DNA of 64,000 nucleotides from Ptiloglossa arizonensis (lineage: Eukaryota > Arthropoda > Insecta > Hymenoptera > Colletidae): positions 1,488,001 to 1,552,000 of the forward strand of contig NC_135056.1 in the NCBI RefSeq assembly GCF_051014685.1. The letters run 5' to 3'. Below, in pieces: positions 35,939 to 48,345 of this stretch. The notes beneath the pieces were generated by a model. The model was not told where the DNA came from. It worked only from the letters and a program-made list of their open reading frames with translations, and ran no database searches. Both the position numbers and the translations under genes were made by a program. Position 1 is the stretch's first letter. Each line of letters opens with the position of its first letter.

Positions 35939-36779
35939 ACAACTTTGGTTAATGCGACTATCAGTACTTTTTTCGTCGGTTGTTAGAGTAATCAAGTAGT
36001 TCTGTAGAAGTTTCTATTTCATATTACAAATGTTTGAATTAAATAAATCTGGGATGAGTAATACAATAATTTGTAGAGAAAAAAAAACTGAAAATCTTAT
36101 TTGACTTATTTGATAAAAGAAGATTATGTTTTTTACCCCTCCCCCCTCACACACACACATGTATATATATTCTTTAAAGACTGATGCCGTAATCTATCCA
36201 TAATAGATAAAAGTAAGAGATCTGAAAACCAATTTTAGGTATGTATAATTAAAAAAAAAAAATTGAAAAATAAAGAAACAAAAAGCAGAGAATTAAAGAA
36301 ATGAAAATATGAAGAAACGAAGAAACAAATAAATATAAAACAAATAATTATTTAATGTAAGAAATGTTAAACGCTACTGTAATAGTTAGGATGCTTGGCA
36401 AGAAAAGCGGTGGCACGTATATTTTAGGTTAAAATGAATGTTTTTAAAAAGTTTATTAAACATTTTCAAATAAATAGTTATCACCGTCATATATGTAGAT
36501 AGAAACTGAGCAAAATATGTAATTAATGGCAAATAAAAATGAGCCTAAAGGCGGTTCAAATATACAAATTCAAAACGTTCGCAGTGATTCAGCGGATCAG
36601 ATAGTTAATATTGAGTAACCAATACCGTTGAGAATACTATAAATACTTGAAAATATAAGACTGTTGAAGATTAAAAATTGGGAGAATTACTGATAGAGGT
36701 TTGTTTGGAGTACTCATAAACTCATCGTTAACATAGACGTCCTTCTCGAGGATTGGAGTGGCAAAGGGAAACCTGTCTT
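35939..36779. other. AT-rich intergenic, nothing recognised
   Basis: No coding signal. A short CA tract lies at 36148-36159. Confidence 0.4.
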
Positions 36780-37265
36780 GCAGCTTCAACTCGAGAAGAG
36801 TTCGCATCGATGTACTATATTATATTTATATGATGCGCATGCCGTATTGTACTCGGTATTCAATTCGGAAGCAGTACTTGGTTTCAGTTCCATGTCAAAG
36901 ATGCATTGACAATAACGATCCTCCGGTGCGATGAGAATTTGTCGAAACATTTTCTCGATATTTGCCACCAATACAATTCATACAAACATCATCTCATCAA
37001 TATCGAGGTAATATCCTTTCGCAATTTTTTACCTATGCGGAAGATGTCGTGCAGTGAACAGTCGCCCACTATTTCACTGGTAGCGTTTCGCAAAACACGA
37101 CGTGCAATTTTGTCGTGGCAGTTGCTGTGCGCATGATCCCTTGATGCGAAATATTATGTAAAGTCGTGTTTTGCCCATTGACTCGAAACGAGTCGTACTA
37201 TATGACTCATATTCAGCGAGAAACTCGCAGTATTTACGCACAGGGGTCGGGTTTATGTTCAATTA
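36780..37265 (-). pseudogene. BEL/Pao reverse transcriptase fragment
   Basis: The minus strand at 37235-37160 reads RKYCEFLAEYESY. Then, in a shifted frame, KLHVVFCETLP sits in the KLRVVFDAS position, and VANIEKMFRQILIAPEDR (36968-36915) matches the Pao-type palm motif VADIEKMYRQI. The catalytic Asp of VADIEKM is replaced by Asn. The fragment ends without reaching the YxDD box. Upstream on the minus strand (37270-38530) is GC-richer, unassigned sequence that could be its leader or LTR. Confidence 0.75.
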
Positions 37266-39942
37266 CTTCAACAAGAGTGTAATTCTCTTAGCGTCTAGTC
37301 TGCTCTCTGGCTAAAGAGTAATCGAACAATAAACCACCCCATTGCATCTCGTGTGAAGGTGTTAGCGAAGAACTCTGTGTTTTTACTTTAACATTCTTTT
37401 TCCGGATATAGTCATGCTGATTTATTCGAGAATTCAATTAATCTATTCGATTAACAAGTTATATGTGTTACTCCAGACATAATTGTTCGATTTCTTGGAA
37501 CTCCTTTGAACCTTGTAATCAGTTTGAAGGATCATTTTGTTAAAAAGTAGAGATTACAATTTTAGAAAAACCTCTAAAAAATTGTTCTCTAAACGGTGGC
37601 CCAGAGAAGGGAGAGGGTTATAAGCAAGAAGTCAATTTTACAATTAATACGCCTTTAACTGTTCTAAAAAAGACAGTTGTTTATTGTTATTTTACCTTTG
37701 CAAGAATAATTCCTACAGAAATTTCTGCGAGAATTTCGACCACTAGAGTCTAGGGTTCCTGTAACAATAGAACGTCGGTGTGAAAATACTGATACGGTAC
37801 GATAATCGTAGGCGTTCTTAAGCAATGTCTGTCCTCTGCTCTTTAAGTGACCCTGCCTCGTTACGTCACACAGATAATCAAATGGATTTTATTGTCAATG
37901 TTTCGGAAGTTCCATAGAAACGCCGGACGGCAGACGCGCAGAATCGAATCTAACCTCTATTTGCTAATTCTCCCCTAATTCCCCTTATTCTAACCTCTAT
38001 TTGCTAATGTACGCTTTCTTCAGTGCTTTGAATCCTTGTAAGCGGAAGTTACAAAGCTTCGCTTAATGTTTCGTAAGCGCGAAAAATTACGGTTACTAGC
38101 TACTAGAACAAGTCTCAGTGACTGATAGCGAATACTTATTTCACCGTGCAGTCTCTCACTCGACGAACTTTTTACGTTACATCGAGAAAAGGATTGAAAA
38201 TCGATCTACCTTTTAGCCGCTATGTTAGTCAAGTAGTTCGACCACAATAGTAATTCGGCGAAAGACTGTGCGTTCGGAAACATGGTTACTCTGTAACTTT
38301 GTGTCTACTGTGCAAGTGTGCTTCTATCCGTCACACTGGCAGTGTTAGCGGACAACGTTAGAGAGCTCCGTCGATGTCAGAAGGGTACGATCTACGGACA
38401 GAGCACCGCTAACCAGCGATCATCCAGGGAATGGTCTCCTGTAGCTCTTAAATCGAAATAATACACGATCCAGAATGAGGTGGACGCACCGTTCTGGTGA
38501 GTGGAAGTCATAATAAATAAAGGCGTATTCCTCGAGCAAGTCGAAAGAACAGTTCACAAGAAACAAAAAGAGATTGAAAGACATTTGATAAAGATTTGAT
38601 AAAGATTGTACGAATATTTGACCTATACGTTACTTTGTCCTATAAAAAGTGACAAAAAAGTCAGTTTTTAAATTCTTTAATCACAATCCACTAAAGCGAA
38701 AAATCTTAAAATTGTAGGATGATTGTAACAACAACATATACTTACTGTAAAAGTATAATCGTAGTTTTGTGATTCCTTCATTGGAGAAACTGTATTTTCA
38801 GTATTTTTATTTTCTTTTTGTTGTTTAGAACATCATTTTTCAAGTTAGAAATCTGAAAATGTTTCGTAATGTACGTCGCCATAATTGAAGTATCTTTAAT
38901 TTTTTGCAAAATATTGAGAAAAGGAAATTTTGGGAGTGGAGGGGAAATTTGATAAAAGATTTTCAATTTTTGAATACTTGAATACTGTCCAGGTTGCAAT
39001 ATGAGTCGAAATTTGGCACAGATAAGTTATAAGTTATTCAATGACTCGTTGCAAGTCAATTTCGGTTTAGGGACACATTTAATATTTTATTCAGCTGAAC
39101 GAATACTTTTACGACAAATATCATAAAATATCATAATTAAAATGTTGTATTTATTCATACCTTTTACATTACATCTGAAATTGTTTACTTTGCTTTACTT
39201 CAATTTTGAAAATTCTCTGGTATTCATTTTATTATTTTTACTTCTACCAATGAATATAAAGATTCGACCATGAAACATAACATTACTACTAACACGGATA
39301 CAAATAATTAAGTAATTTTTATATATTTAGGAAACAATAGTAAGTATTTTGAACATATTAAAATATGAGAGGGAGATCTCACATTTCCTTATTAAAAATG
39401 AAGACGATGATTTCAATACTTTTCAATTGTTTCAATATATGATACAATAGGTGTAATTGCGATACCCATAGTCTAAAATGTTAAGCTGACGACTCTGTCA
39501 AATACTTGTATAATATAATACATAATTATGCAAAGCCACACATTTAAAAATACTCTAATGTATGAGTTATTTGACAGTTGGTCCAACACATTGGAAGGGA
39601 ACGTAGGCGTATGAAAAGTTGATCGGGGTCCTAGAAAACGGTTCAGATGAAAGGAGAATTGTCCACTCGCTTCATTCTACGCGGACACTGTCAGTATTGG
39701 CTAATTTGAACAAGTGTAGAAGCCCACCGCTTGACGAGAAACGCAAACGAAACAAAACATACGACAGCGTAAAATGTAATAACGTAAGATAGAAAATGCA
39801 AATTCCTGAATGAATTCAAAAACTCTATCGTTTCATCTTACTTTGTCGTATGTTATTTCGTTCGCGTTCCTCATCACGTAGTGGACTTGTACACGTGCCT
39901 AATTTAGTTAATAGTGACAATGTATCTGCGTAAGGGCGTAAC

Positions 39943-39977
<35 letters not shown>

Positions 39978-41639
39978 GTACATATATCTCCACACCTTAA
40001 TTTTGTAGTCAGAAGTCTGCCGTGAAATCGAAGACTAGTGTATGCTTTATAAAATATTATAGTATGTTCATCATGATTGGAGCAAGTAACTTGATACTGA
40101 ATACCAATCATCGCGGAGCAAGAATCTGTAGTGGGATACTCTAGGAATGAGAGTATATCGCTCCGAGCTCTGTTGCAGTGTGCGATGGATAAAAAACTTG
40201 CTCCCGTAACAAAAAGTGTACGCATTTCTGGCTTCGTCAGTGGCCATCTTCGCCTACACATAGGCGATAAAGACGGCCACCTCGACAAGAACCTCCAAAA
40301 AACAATAACAGAGTATATTATTAAATCGAAAAGTCTGTACATGCAACTCAAAAGAATAGTACTATTACTTTATAAGACAATTCTTCTCCGGAAACCTAAT
40401 TCGCATAACTTCGCATGCAATGTCTCAGAGTTTCTGGCGACCGTTAAATACATTATATTTAATAAAACCTTTTCAACTTTATTATTTTTACGAACTTTCC
40501 TGCAATATTTTAAGGGATCACTTTTGAATTCCTATAGGAAATATATGTACGTGTATTTATATGTACATATGATTTCATATATCAGCAAGTTTATGATCTC
40601 AACAAGACCGCTATTTTCAATTTTATTAGTTTTGTTTCCTTCCCCTCTTCTTAATTACAATGTTAAAGAGATCACGCGAAGAAAACAATATAATAGTTTC
40701 ACCCGGTCAGGCTAAAGGATTTAATCATATTTGAACTTGCACTTTATCTATAGTATGATTTCAATTATCAAATGTACAAGGATCAGAAACATAATAATTT
40801 TTAATCAGCATTCATGTTTCCAAAACATTGCATAATATTCGATTTATTCCACATTTGTAATAAATGTAAAAGATTATTACAAATAATGTTATATTATATA
40901 TTCCAGGTAATATAAGATCTGTTATTCCGTTTCATACTATTACATATGTTAATGTTTTCGTTTTAAGAGTTAAATATTTCATTTGTTCATCAAATTTATA
41001 TGTCATTGAACTAAAACTTTTAATCATTTTTAGATACATTGAAATTTAAAAAAAAAAAACACTCTCCAAAACTCCAAAATTCAAAAACTCAGAAAAACTC
41101 AAACCCAAGGTTTTTTGTAGATAAAATTAAGTTCATTGAACCTTAAGAACATTTTGAAAAATTTAAGACACAGGGCAGAAACAATTTAAATAATTAACCG
41201 ATGCTAAAATATTCATTGTGTCTAGGTAAGGTACTAAATTATAACGTATACATGGAATATTTTTTGAGGAAACAAAAGATTCATTTAAAGCGTTGTTTTC
41301 ATTCATTGAATGAAATGTCGTGATAATTATTTTCATTTAATGAAAAAATGTGAGTAGAACCGATAGTTACGTTTTTTTTGTTGCAATAATTGTAAAAACG
41401 ATATTAGCTTGTTATAGTTCGTCATTCGTGTTTCGTTATAAGTAGTCTCTCTATTCCTTCCACTGTTTTGTAGCTGTCACGGCGAATGTAACAGACTGCG
41501 ATTGAGCGAGAAGGCAAATGATCCCACTTCAAAAAAGAAGACAATGTTTTTTCCGACCCCGATGGCTTAATAGAACGGAATTCGTTCTCATTTAATTATC
41601 AGACCTACTTTACCTATTTTTGAGAATTTGGAGTATTCT
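37266..41639. other. Intergenic, no supported gene
   Basis: Moderately GC-rich at 37600-38530 with promoter/LTR-like features (cctgtagctcttaaatcg, then aataaataaag near 38515) but no recognised coding part. (TG)n/(CG)n lies at about 39941-39977. Opposed frames of 147 and 194 residues overlap at 39908-40715 without recognisable domains. The rest is AT-rich. Confidence 0.4.
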
Positions 41640-42720
41640 TCCTTACCATCTGTATAACGGCTTGCACCTCATAGATTTATTTAAGTCTTTGTTTTTCTTC
41701 TTCTCTACTGTCTCTTCTTCAAGAATACCTGCCTCTTCCCTTTCTTTCGAATCACTTATGTTTTCTTCATCCTCTTCAATATTGTGTTCAAAAGTAGAAT
41801 CTTCCTCGTTGAATAAATTCTCGAGTCGTTCACATCAAGACATATCACTGTATACTTGTTTGTTCGTACTTTGTATTCTTATATGTACAAAAACTATACT
41901 ACTAGATAAGCGAGATCCCTACATATTATAATAAACTAGATATTATAATCTGAACTTTACAACACAGTTGTTTGACCAGTAATTGATTCAATAATGTGGC
42001 TTATATCGGAATAAATAGATGAATGCAAATTTTCTTCTACTTCCTCCGAATCGTCATCAATGAACATTTTTTTCCATGCATTCCGTATATTGTTTTCCGC
42101 CAAGGTTACCCATACTTCATAAGAAATTGTAATGCAACCCTTTGTATTAAATTTTGTATAAAATTTATAGATACCGTCTGCATACTGTAATACTTTCTAG
42201 AGCATTTTGTATGTGTATACCTGTTTTATTTTTGCAATTATGTTTCGGTCTATTGGTTGTAAAACAGTCGTGGTATTGGGAATCAAAAAATAAATCTTAA
42301 TACAGTAAAAATTTCACTGTAACTCCATACATTTTTGCAATTCTCAAATGTTTCAAAGCTCTCCGCCTTTTATATTTGTGAACAAATACTGGTGGTAGTT
42401 TATGACTACCTCTTGTGTTGACACATACACCTATTATTACACGCTCTTTTTTCATTTTTGTACCCTTTAAACGTTTTATACTTCCGAATTCCAAAATTTT
42501 TGAAGAGATCGCCTTTTACATGAGCCCTGTTTCGTTCATGTAAAAAATATTGTCTCGTTCCATGGACTCTGTTTCTATCATTCTCAAGAAATTTGCTACA
42601 AATTCATCTCCAACTTCCACATCAGCACTCGCTTTTTCTTCGCATGCGTAAAGTAATTTTATAACGAGACGTTAATGAGTTTCTTTTCTGGAACTAAAAA
42701 TAATATCTAAGGATATTTGT
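41640..42720 (-). pseudogene. Decayed pogo/Tigger-type transposase
   Basis: On the minus strand, 42620-42560 carries EVGDEFVANFLRMIE and then FYMNETGLM, the position of NADETGLFW, so the first catalytic Asp is Asn and a stop follows. 42470-42350 carries KMKKERVIIGVCVNTRGSHK and LPPVFVHKYKRRRALKH, the DDE_1 signature region. 42290-42230 carries FLIPNTTTVLQPIDRNIIAK, the typical LPPNTTSLLQPLDQGVI block. 42070-42020 reads NIRNAWKKMFIDDD. The acidic, Lys-rich frame at 41840-41690 may be its C-terminus. The N-terminal DNA-binding domain and second Asp block are not seen. Confidence 0.8.
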
Positions 42721-43889
42721 ATATCCTCTAGTTATTAATAAATAACTAATAATAAATGAATCTTTTAAGTTTTCCTACGTTCACAATTATTCATACATTA
42801 CATGTATTACTTGTAAGAATGTGAAGAAAAAACTCTAAAAATCACACTGTTCCGTTCGGAGGTTCTGGAGCAACTGCTTCTGGGGTCAAACACAGTCTCT
42901 TTACGAGAAAGTCTTATTCACTGGGCAATGAAATTACGAATTTACTTTTTTTGAATGAATATAATAGAGAATTATAATTGTTTAAAAATTTAAACCGTGA
43001 ATAGGGAAAGGGCTTAAGTCATAAATAAATAGCCAAGCCGCTATTAGGCAGCCAGCCATTGAAACCAGAGATTAAAATGGAGAGAGTAGAAAAATAAGAG
43101 AATAGATTTCATAGTATATTGCTGTCAAAAGAAGGCACAAATTGTTTCATTGACGATCCACCCGGAGTCCGTTGCAGCTCCTGCAATCCCAAGCGACAAT
43201 TGTCATTGGTCGAAGACGGCGATCCCAAGTTCGAGCGAGAACGAATTCGTAACAAAGTGCATCGGTGTAGGCTCCCAATAAAGCGTTAAGTATTCGTAAA
43301 CAAAATAATTTGGTTGTGGTTTAGGTAATACCGCTGATTTGATACGTTACTTGTAATGAAAAAATGAATACAATTTAATATACGAAATAGTCATTAATTT
43401 TGAAAATTATTTATAGCGAAAAGAACTAAGTTGTATTTATTAAAAATAATATAAATCCACTTATATTCATTTTGTAGTCTATATCGAATGAAATAAGATG
43501 TTCAATAAACTCTAAACGCTGCTAGTAAGATCAGTTGATCTATTAATGATCTAATACAATAATTGCGACGCTGGACACGTCGTTCTGCCTCTGTTGTTCA
43601 ATACAAAAAGCCTTTATTCAGGTTGGTGGCATTTCTTGTGTCCTAATTTTCGAGACCTTGACTAATTCCTCGTTGTACGATACGACCCCACATGCAGGGT
43701 TGCTTGTATATCCACTCGTTCCTGCGCAAGCACGAACCCTCGCTTGCACTCCACAATTTCTATCAAAGTAAACTCTATGTAATTACAATTGATATAAAAA
43801 CAAGTCATGTTAGTATTAAAAGAAGTATAACTTTTATGTTTGTTTATATTACAATTTTTCCGAGAAACTGTTATCGTTTGATTCAGCTG
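42721..43889. other. Intergenic, possible LTR scrap
   Basis: Mostly AT-rich. The GC-richer 43135-43290 contains gtcattggtcgaagacggcg and then cccaataaagcg, resembling the polyadenylation region of an LTR, but there are no matching ends. Confidence 0.35.
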
Positions 43890-44087
43890 ATCCATAAGAA
43901 TCCGGTGCAGCTGACTCTGCAGTTTTGATATCACTTCCTTGATTTGATATGAAATAATCCAATACTTCATCTAAAACTTTTCTGTTTTCTCATTATTTCC
44001 TTTCAATAGTCTCCACGTGCATGCAATAACTTTCCCATAAGTGTAATTTCTTCAATAGTTTTTGTTATCAATCTCTGTGGTTCCTCG
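43890..44087 (-). pseudogene. DDE-superfamily transposase, C-terminal part (other side of BEL insertion)
   Basis: Minus-strand frame from 44087: EEPQRLITKTIEEI, MGKLLHARGDY, then a shifted frame with EVLDYFISNQGSD. This continues directly the interrupted frame that ends ...NKSSFT at 49813, giving the order expected for the C-terminus of the same protein. The 5715-bp BEL/Pao element lies between. Confidence 0.75.
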
Positions 44088-44092
44088 AAGGT
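44088..44092 (+). repeat. Target-site duplication, left copy
   Basis: aaggt immediately before the TG of the left LTR. It is identical to 49808-49812. Five bases is the usual length for BEL/Pao. Confidence 0.9.
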
Positions 44093-45048
44093 TGTAACTG
44101 CTCGTGGTAGATCTCGAGGATCTTTCGAGCATTGAATGTGTTTGCACGATGGGTGCCGACTATAGATTACTCGAAGGACCACCTTCCCGTTGGAAGGACT
44201 AACTGTTGTTGATCGTTGTCCAAGGCTGGACCGATGGAGGTTGTAATGCCGCCTTCGAGGTCTCCGCCGCTTGCTGCTCTCACGTCCAGGGGGGTGTTGA
44301 GCGTTGTCCTCACACACGGCGCCTCACTGGATGCACAAGCCGGCTGCCGAACTTCCTCGAAGGTCCAAGATTCCGTGGAGGCTCGAGGGATTGCTGGTAA
44401 TTCCCTCGAGGAGTGCAAGTTCCTTATGGGAACTAACGCAGGAAGCTTCACACGTCAATCCGTGCGTTCAGGCCAAAACTCTAACCGTGATCTCTTAGCT
44501 GTACTCTGTACGCTTTGGTTGTAAGCCCTTGGCGATACTCTGTACACTCTAGTCGTAGATCCTTGGCTCTATTGTCTTGGTGGTATTCTGTGCACCTAGT
44601 CTAAGATTTCTCGGGTCAGTGCAAACGTCGCCTCGGTTCGCCCTACTCCCTTGAATTAAGGGTGGGTGGCGACGAATGCCTGACCAATTACGACGGGTCC
44701 TAGTCCCGCCGAATCTAGGACATGCCCATCGCTATGGGGCTTAGGTGGGGGCGTCGCGACGTAGACAGGGTGTCCAAACCCCTGCAGGCCTGGGCTGGAA
44801 TTTTCCAGCATCCCGAATGACGCAACAAAGCGGCGCTAGGGCCTCGCGTGCCAGGCGATGCAGAGGGTCCCTGTCCAAGTGCCTGCAGTGTTTTATGACG
44901 GGAAATAGCCATCACTTGCTCCGTGCCTCGAGTCGAACAACAAATAAACTGACCCTCGGTGACAGGCCCGTGCCGTAGCCATGTGGACAATTTCTCTAAC
45001 AAACTCGAAGCACGGTCCCGCCACAAAACGCAGCTGCAAGCCTCTACA
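44093..45048 (-). repeat. BEL/Pao LTR (3' LTR in element sense)
   Basis: Begins tgtaactgctcg and ends gcaagcctctaca on the plus strand. By eye, the only difference from the other LTR is c versus t in cgccacaaaacg (45021-45032). Frames within it are shadows. Confidence 0.95.
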
Positions 45049-45199
45049 TACCGCCCACCTTGAACTACTCGAGTTCAACTAAATCAAAGTAACCTAATGC
45101 GACTTATGCTATATCGCCTATTGGTTATTGTTGCTAAACGACTAAAATACAGTTTTTAAACACACGCATCTCGATCAATTGACTGCGCATGCTCTTCTT

Positions 45200-45312
45200 C
45201 GCTTGACTGCGACTGAAGTCTCTTCTTCACTTGACTGCGACAGAAGTCTCTTCTTCACTTGACTGCGACAGAAGTCTCTTCTTCACTTGACTGCGACAGA
45301 AGTCTCTTCTTC
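45200..45312 (-). repeat. 28-bp minisatellite inside the BEL/Pao element
   Basis: About four head-to-tail copies of cttgactgcgacagaagtct plus cttcttca. The first copy is slightly diverged (gactgaag). It lies between the integrase C-terminus and the 3' LTR in element sense, overlapping the end of the last coding frame. Confidence 0.9.
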
Positions 45313-45740
45313 CTGCGCCCTAGGCAGCACGCAAATCCTCGTGAGTGGTCTCGTCAATGTTCCACTGGCCGTCCGAAGAGAGACCACTCGGGTAACGCCA
45401 TCCTGGCCGGGATGCAGTTCCGAGATGCGCCCCAGGGCCCACTTCATTGGGGGCAGGTTGTCCTCCTTGATCAGGACCATTGTCCCGACCCTCAGGTGGT
45501 TGTGTGTTTCAAGCCGCCATTTCTGCCGCTGCTGTAGTCCATTTAAATATTCCTGTTGCCACCGCTTCCAAAAATGGCGGAGCATTTGCTGCAACATCTG
45601 AAATCTATTTAACCGATTAAGCCGAACACGCGTCAGATCAACCTCGGCCAACGCCGTCAGTGCCTCTCCACTCAAGAAGTGCCCGGGAGTCAAAGGATGC
45701 AAGTCCGACGGCTCGGGTGATAAAGGATGGGGTTAAGACA
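45283..45740 (-). pseudogene. BEL/Pao integrase C-terminal region (DUF5641-like)
   Basis: The minus-strand frame from 45702 has LTPGHFLSGEALTAL, then LQQMLRHFWKRWQQEYLNGL, then VGTMVLIKEDNLPPMKW, LGRISELHPGQDGVTRVVSL and TRPLTRICVLP. This is the conserved integrase tail of BEL/Pao Pol. It is in good condition over 139 residues with no stop, unlike the deleted upstream parts. The integrase catalytic core that should precede it is missing; upstream sequence jumps to the zinc-binding region within about 150 bp. The frame runs into the 28-bp minisatellite at its end. Confidence 0.9.
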
Positions 45741-45856
45741 TGCTTCAACCTGCGTGGGAATCGTGTATAATTCCTCGACGGTCAGTCTGTGGTTGCCCAG
45801 TCCTTATGCGCGCGAGACGTCAACAATAAACCCAGGTGCGTCACCTTGGCAGCAAA

Positions 45857-46207
45857 TCATATAAATAGGCACAGGTAGGCCTTTCTCGAAGTGCGGAAAC
45901 GTCCGCGGTCAATGACCAGAAAGGGTCCGGTATCGCCTACACCGCAGGTAGCGAAACACGAACCGGAGTCACCCGTGCGGCAGGCCGAATCCCCATTTGA
46001 GACTGTTCGCTGCTGGGATTTGCCCTTGAAGCACGTGACACAATCGCGCAACACCTTTCGAGTTGCGCGTCTAACGGATGTAAGCCAGTGTTTTTCTGTG
46101 GGGGACGCGAGGGTCTGTTGCCATCCGGGCAACAGTCGCACAGGCTCGCGTCGAATCAAAAAGCTAATTGTTTTTAGAAGAGTTATCCGCGACCTCGCGC
46201 ATACCAT
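45857..46207 (-). pseudogene. BEL/Pao RNase H scrap and integrase zinc-binding region
   Basis: The minus-strand frame reads VRRATRKVLRDCVTCFKGKS, equivalent to the R..I..C..C zinc-binding half of BEL/Pao integrase. Shifted frames then carry DTGPFLVIDRGRFR (equivalent to DYAGPF) near 45920-45890. Just upstream, around 46300-46250, SDVSEEAYGAAI is a remnant of the RNase H block (SDASEKAYGAAVY). Parts from three domains are packed within 450 bp, with frame changes at the joins, so large deletions separate them. Confidence 0.8.
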
Positions 46208-47258
46208 TCGAGAGGCCCACGTCTTTGTTGCGTTCCCGAATGCGGGCAGATGGCCGCTCCGTATGCCTCTTCCGAAACGTCGGAGGACCCGCGCAACTCG
46301 GCGCCCAGGCTGGGAGACGGCACACGCCGCAGGACACGCAGCGCAGAGATTTCCCGTATCTCATCTCGGAAACGGTTCGCCTTTGCAGATTCACAAATCG
46401 TCGTTCTGCCTGAGCGCGAGACCCACCGAGTTCCTCGATTCGTTCATTGCGTGGTATCGCGACCACGAACCGGCCATTTCTATTGCGCGTCGCGTTCCCC
46501 TTAAAACGTTTCTCGGTGCGACCACTGTCGCTCGCGCGCCCGCCGTTGTCGAACTTCTTTACCTTCCCGGAACGCGAAACCGCTGCCTCTAATTTCGCAG
46601 TGGTGCTTGCGTGCAATCCGGAAGCAAGCTTGACTTTACCTTTCGAAACGGGCCACTGTAGGCTCCCACCTAGTACCCACCCGAGTCGTGTCTTTTGCCA
46701 CAGAAGGTGGCTGGTTCCCACCCTTATCTGGCCGACACACAGGAGCTCCCAGAATAGGCCGGCGCCTATAAGTAGATCTACGTTCCCCGGGACTCCGAAC
46801 TCTGGGTCAGCGGGCTTTATTCCGTAGGGTGTGGGAATGTTTGCCTTTTCCAACGGCATGTTGGGTAGCCTATCCGTGATTGATTTTATTACTAGGCACT
46901 CCAGGTTTGCCTTGAAGTTTCTACTACTGGATTCCATCTTTACCTGGGTAGTAGACCGGACGGTGCCTTTGACGCGCCCCAACGCGCCTACCATATATTC
47001 GAATGCCTGACACGGCAGGCCGGCCCGCTCGCAAAATTCCCTACTCACGAAATTTGCTTGCGAACCCGAATCTAACAAAGCGCGACATTTGTACCTGTTC
47101 CCTCCTTTCCCTATGACGACGACGACCGCCGTGGAAAGGACGGTGTACTGGGTCCTGGGTTGTGCCGCGCTTGAGCTGTGAAATGACACGGTGGGAGGAT
47201 CCGATTCTACCTCGCGTTCCTCGGGATCCGACTCCTCCTTATGTAATAAGGTGTGCAT
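46164..47258 (-). CDS. BEL/Pao protease and beginning of RT (open frame of 364 residues)
   Basis: The open frame lies +1 relative to gag and overlaps its end by 20 nt. Residues about 40-210 are a DUF1758-type retropepsin. The catalytic motif LLDSGSQANFV has Asp63 (near 47072), followed by PNMPLEKANIPTPYG and VDLLIGAGLFWELL, then TRLGWVLGGSLQ. Residues about 260-300 match the segment just before RT (RFVVAIPRNERIEELGGSRA, then ERRFVNLQRR). After that the expected RT does not follow; sequence moves to unrelated or RNase H-derived frames. The protease itself looks intact. The start codon at 47258 is not meaningful if translation is by frameshift from gag. Confidence 0.85.
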   Translation of the reverse strand: MHTLLHKEESDPEEREVESDPPTVSFHSSSAAQPRTQYTVLSTAVVVVIGKGGNRYKCRALLDSGSQANFVSREFCERAGLPCQAFEYMVGALGRVKGTVRSTTQVKMESSSRNFKANLECLVIKSITDRLPNMPLEKANIPTPYGIKPADPEFGVPGNVDLLIGAGLFWELLCVGQIRVGTSHLLWQKTRLGWVLGGSLQWPVSKGKVKLASGLHASTTAKLEAAVSRSGKVKKFDNGGRASDSGRTEKRFKGNATRNRNGRFVVAIPRNERIEELGGSRAQAERRFVNLQRRTVSEMRYGKSLRCVSCGVCRLPAWAPSCAGPPTFRKRHTERPSARIRERNKDVGLSNGMREVADNSSKNN

Positions 47259-48345
47259 GCCGTTCAGAAACGGGCATGGCTTTCCACTTTAAACAATCGT
47301 TCAAGAAATGATCACCAGTGCACACTACGCATTTTCTAGCCTTGCTAGCGACGTGCGACACTGGGGAGAACGTTCTATCCACTACTTCACGCGATTTCCT
47401 AATTACTGTCTTCGCGCTTGGTAGGGAACTTGGAACGTTGCTCACATCCCTACGAAGAAGGTATTGAGATCGTTGCTCAATGAATCCGACGAACTCGTGA
47501 AACGTGGGCAGCGTCTTCGAACCCATGGCTCTCCTCTCCCATTCATCACGGGAATCTACATCTAACCTTTTCGCGAGTGCCGCATTAACAACAGCATCAA
47601 GGTGGCCCGCGGGCTCCAACAGTGACCCGAGAGCACGCATGTTGTTAACTGCCCTATCCGCGAACTCACTGAGTGATTTACCATCCTGTCGCCTAGTCGG
47701 TTCGATCTCTAGGAGGGACTGAATATGATGGTTCACTAATAGCCTAGGGTCGTCGTATTTTTCCCTAAGCCGCGCCCAAGCTAATTCATAATTGGCTGCT
47801 GACACGCTAAATGACTCAATTGCTCATGCCGCAGCACCCGATAACGAAGTCGTCAGGTAGTTGAAACGGTCGATAGCGGACAACTTGTCCGAACTGTGGA
47901 CTAAGGAGAGAAAGGTGTCCCGAAACCGAATCCATTGCCCACAATCTCCGGTAAAGATTGGCAATTGTACGACAGGTAACTGCGCCGCCGGATGAGGATC
48001 GGACGGTACCTGTCTGTCGGAGGTGGCCGACGCCGTGCTAGGCGCCGCTTGACCGCGAACCTCTATTATTCGTTTTTCGGCGGCGACCATAATACTGTAG
48101 TATTTCTCCTCAAACTGCTCGCGCTCGTCTACCTGTGCTTCCGCTTGCGGGGTGTCCATTAAGGACGTGTCTATCTGCGATTGTATAGACTCAAATTTCT
48201 CGAGAAGGCACTGATTCGACTGAACGCGTTTTTCGAAAACGGCTAAATTTGCGCGAACATCTGCTGACTCGACAAACTTTCCGAAACTGGTCAACCTAGA
48301 CTTCACATGCCTTCGTTCGAGAACAAGTGATTTTACGGACTCCAT
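47239..48345 (-). pseudogene. BEL/Pao gag with one in-frame TGA
   Basis: Starts MESVKSLVLERRHVKSRLTS at 48345. A coiled-coil-like N-terminus is followed by LPVVQLPIFTGDCGQWIRFR and FLSLVHSSDKLSAIDRFNYL, the conserved DUF1759 region. A TGA at 47826-47824 interrupts the frame. The same frame continues with SFSVSAANYELAWARLREKY and SLSEFADRAVNNMRALGSLL, and ends with a zinc knuckle, CVVCTGDHFLNDC (Cys-Cys-His-Cys). About 368 codons in total. One TGA in an otherwise clean frame suggests a single recent mutation. Readthrough is possible but nothing in the sequence argues for it. Confidence 0.85.

Noticed and set aside
39908..40715. Opposed 147- and 194-residue frames
   Set aside because: They overlap on both strands, show no recognisable domain, and end in a TG/CA microsatellite or AT-rich sequence.
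43690..44524. Several 60-104 residue frames within the BEL/Pao LTRs
   Set aside because: Identical frames recur in both LTRs; they are GC-rich shadows with no conserved domain.
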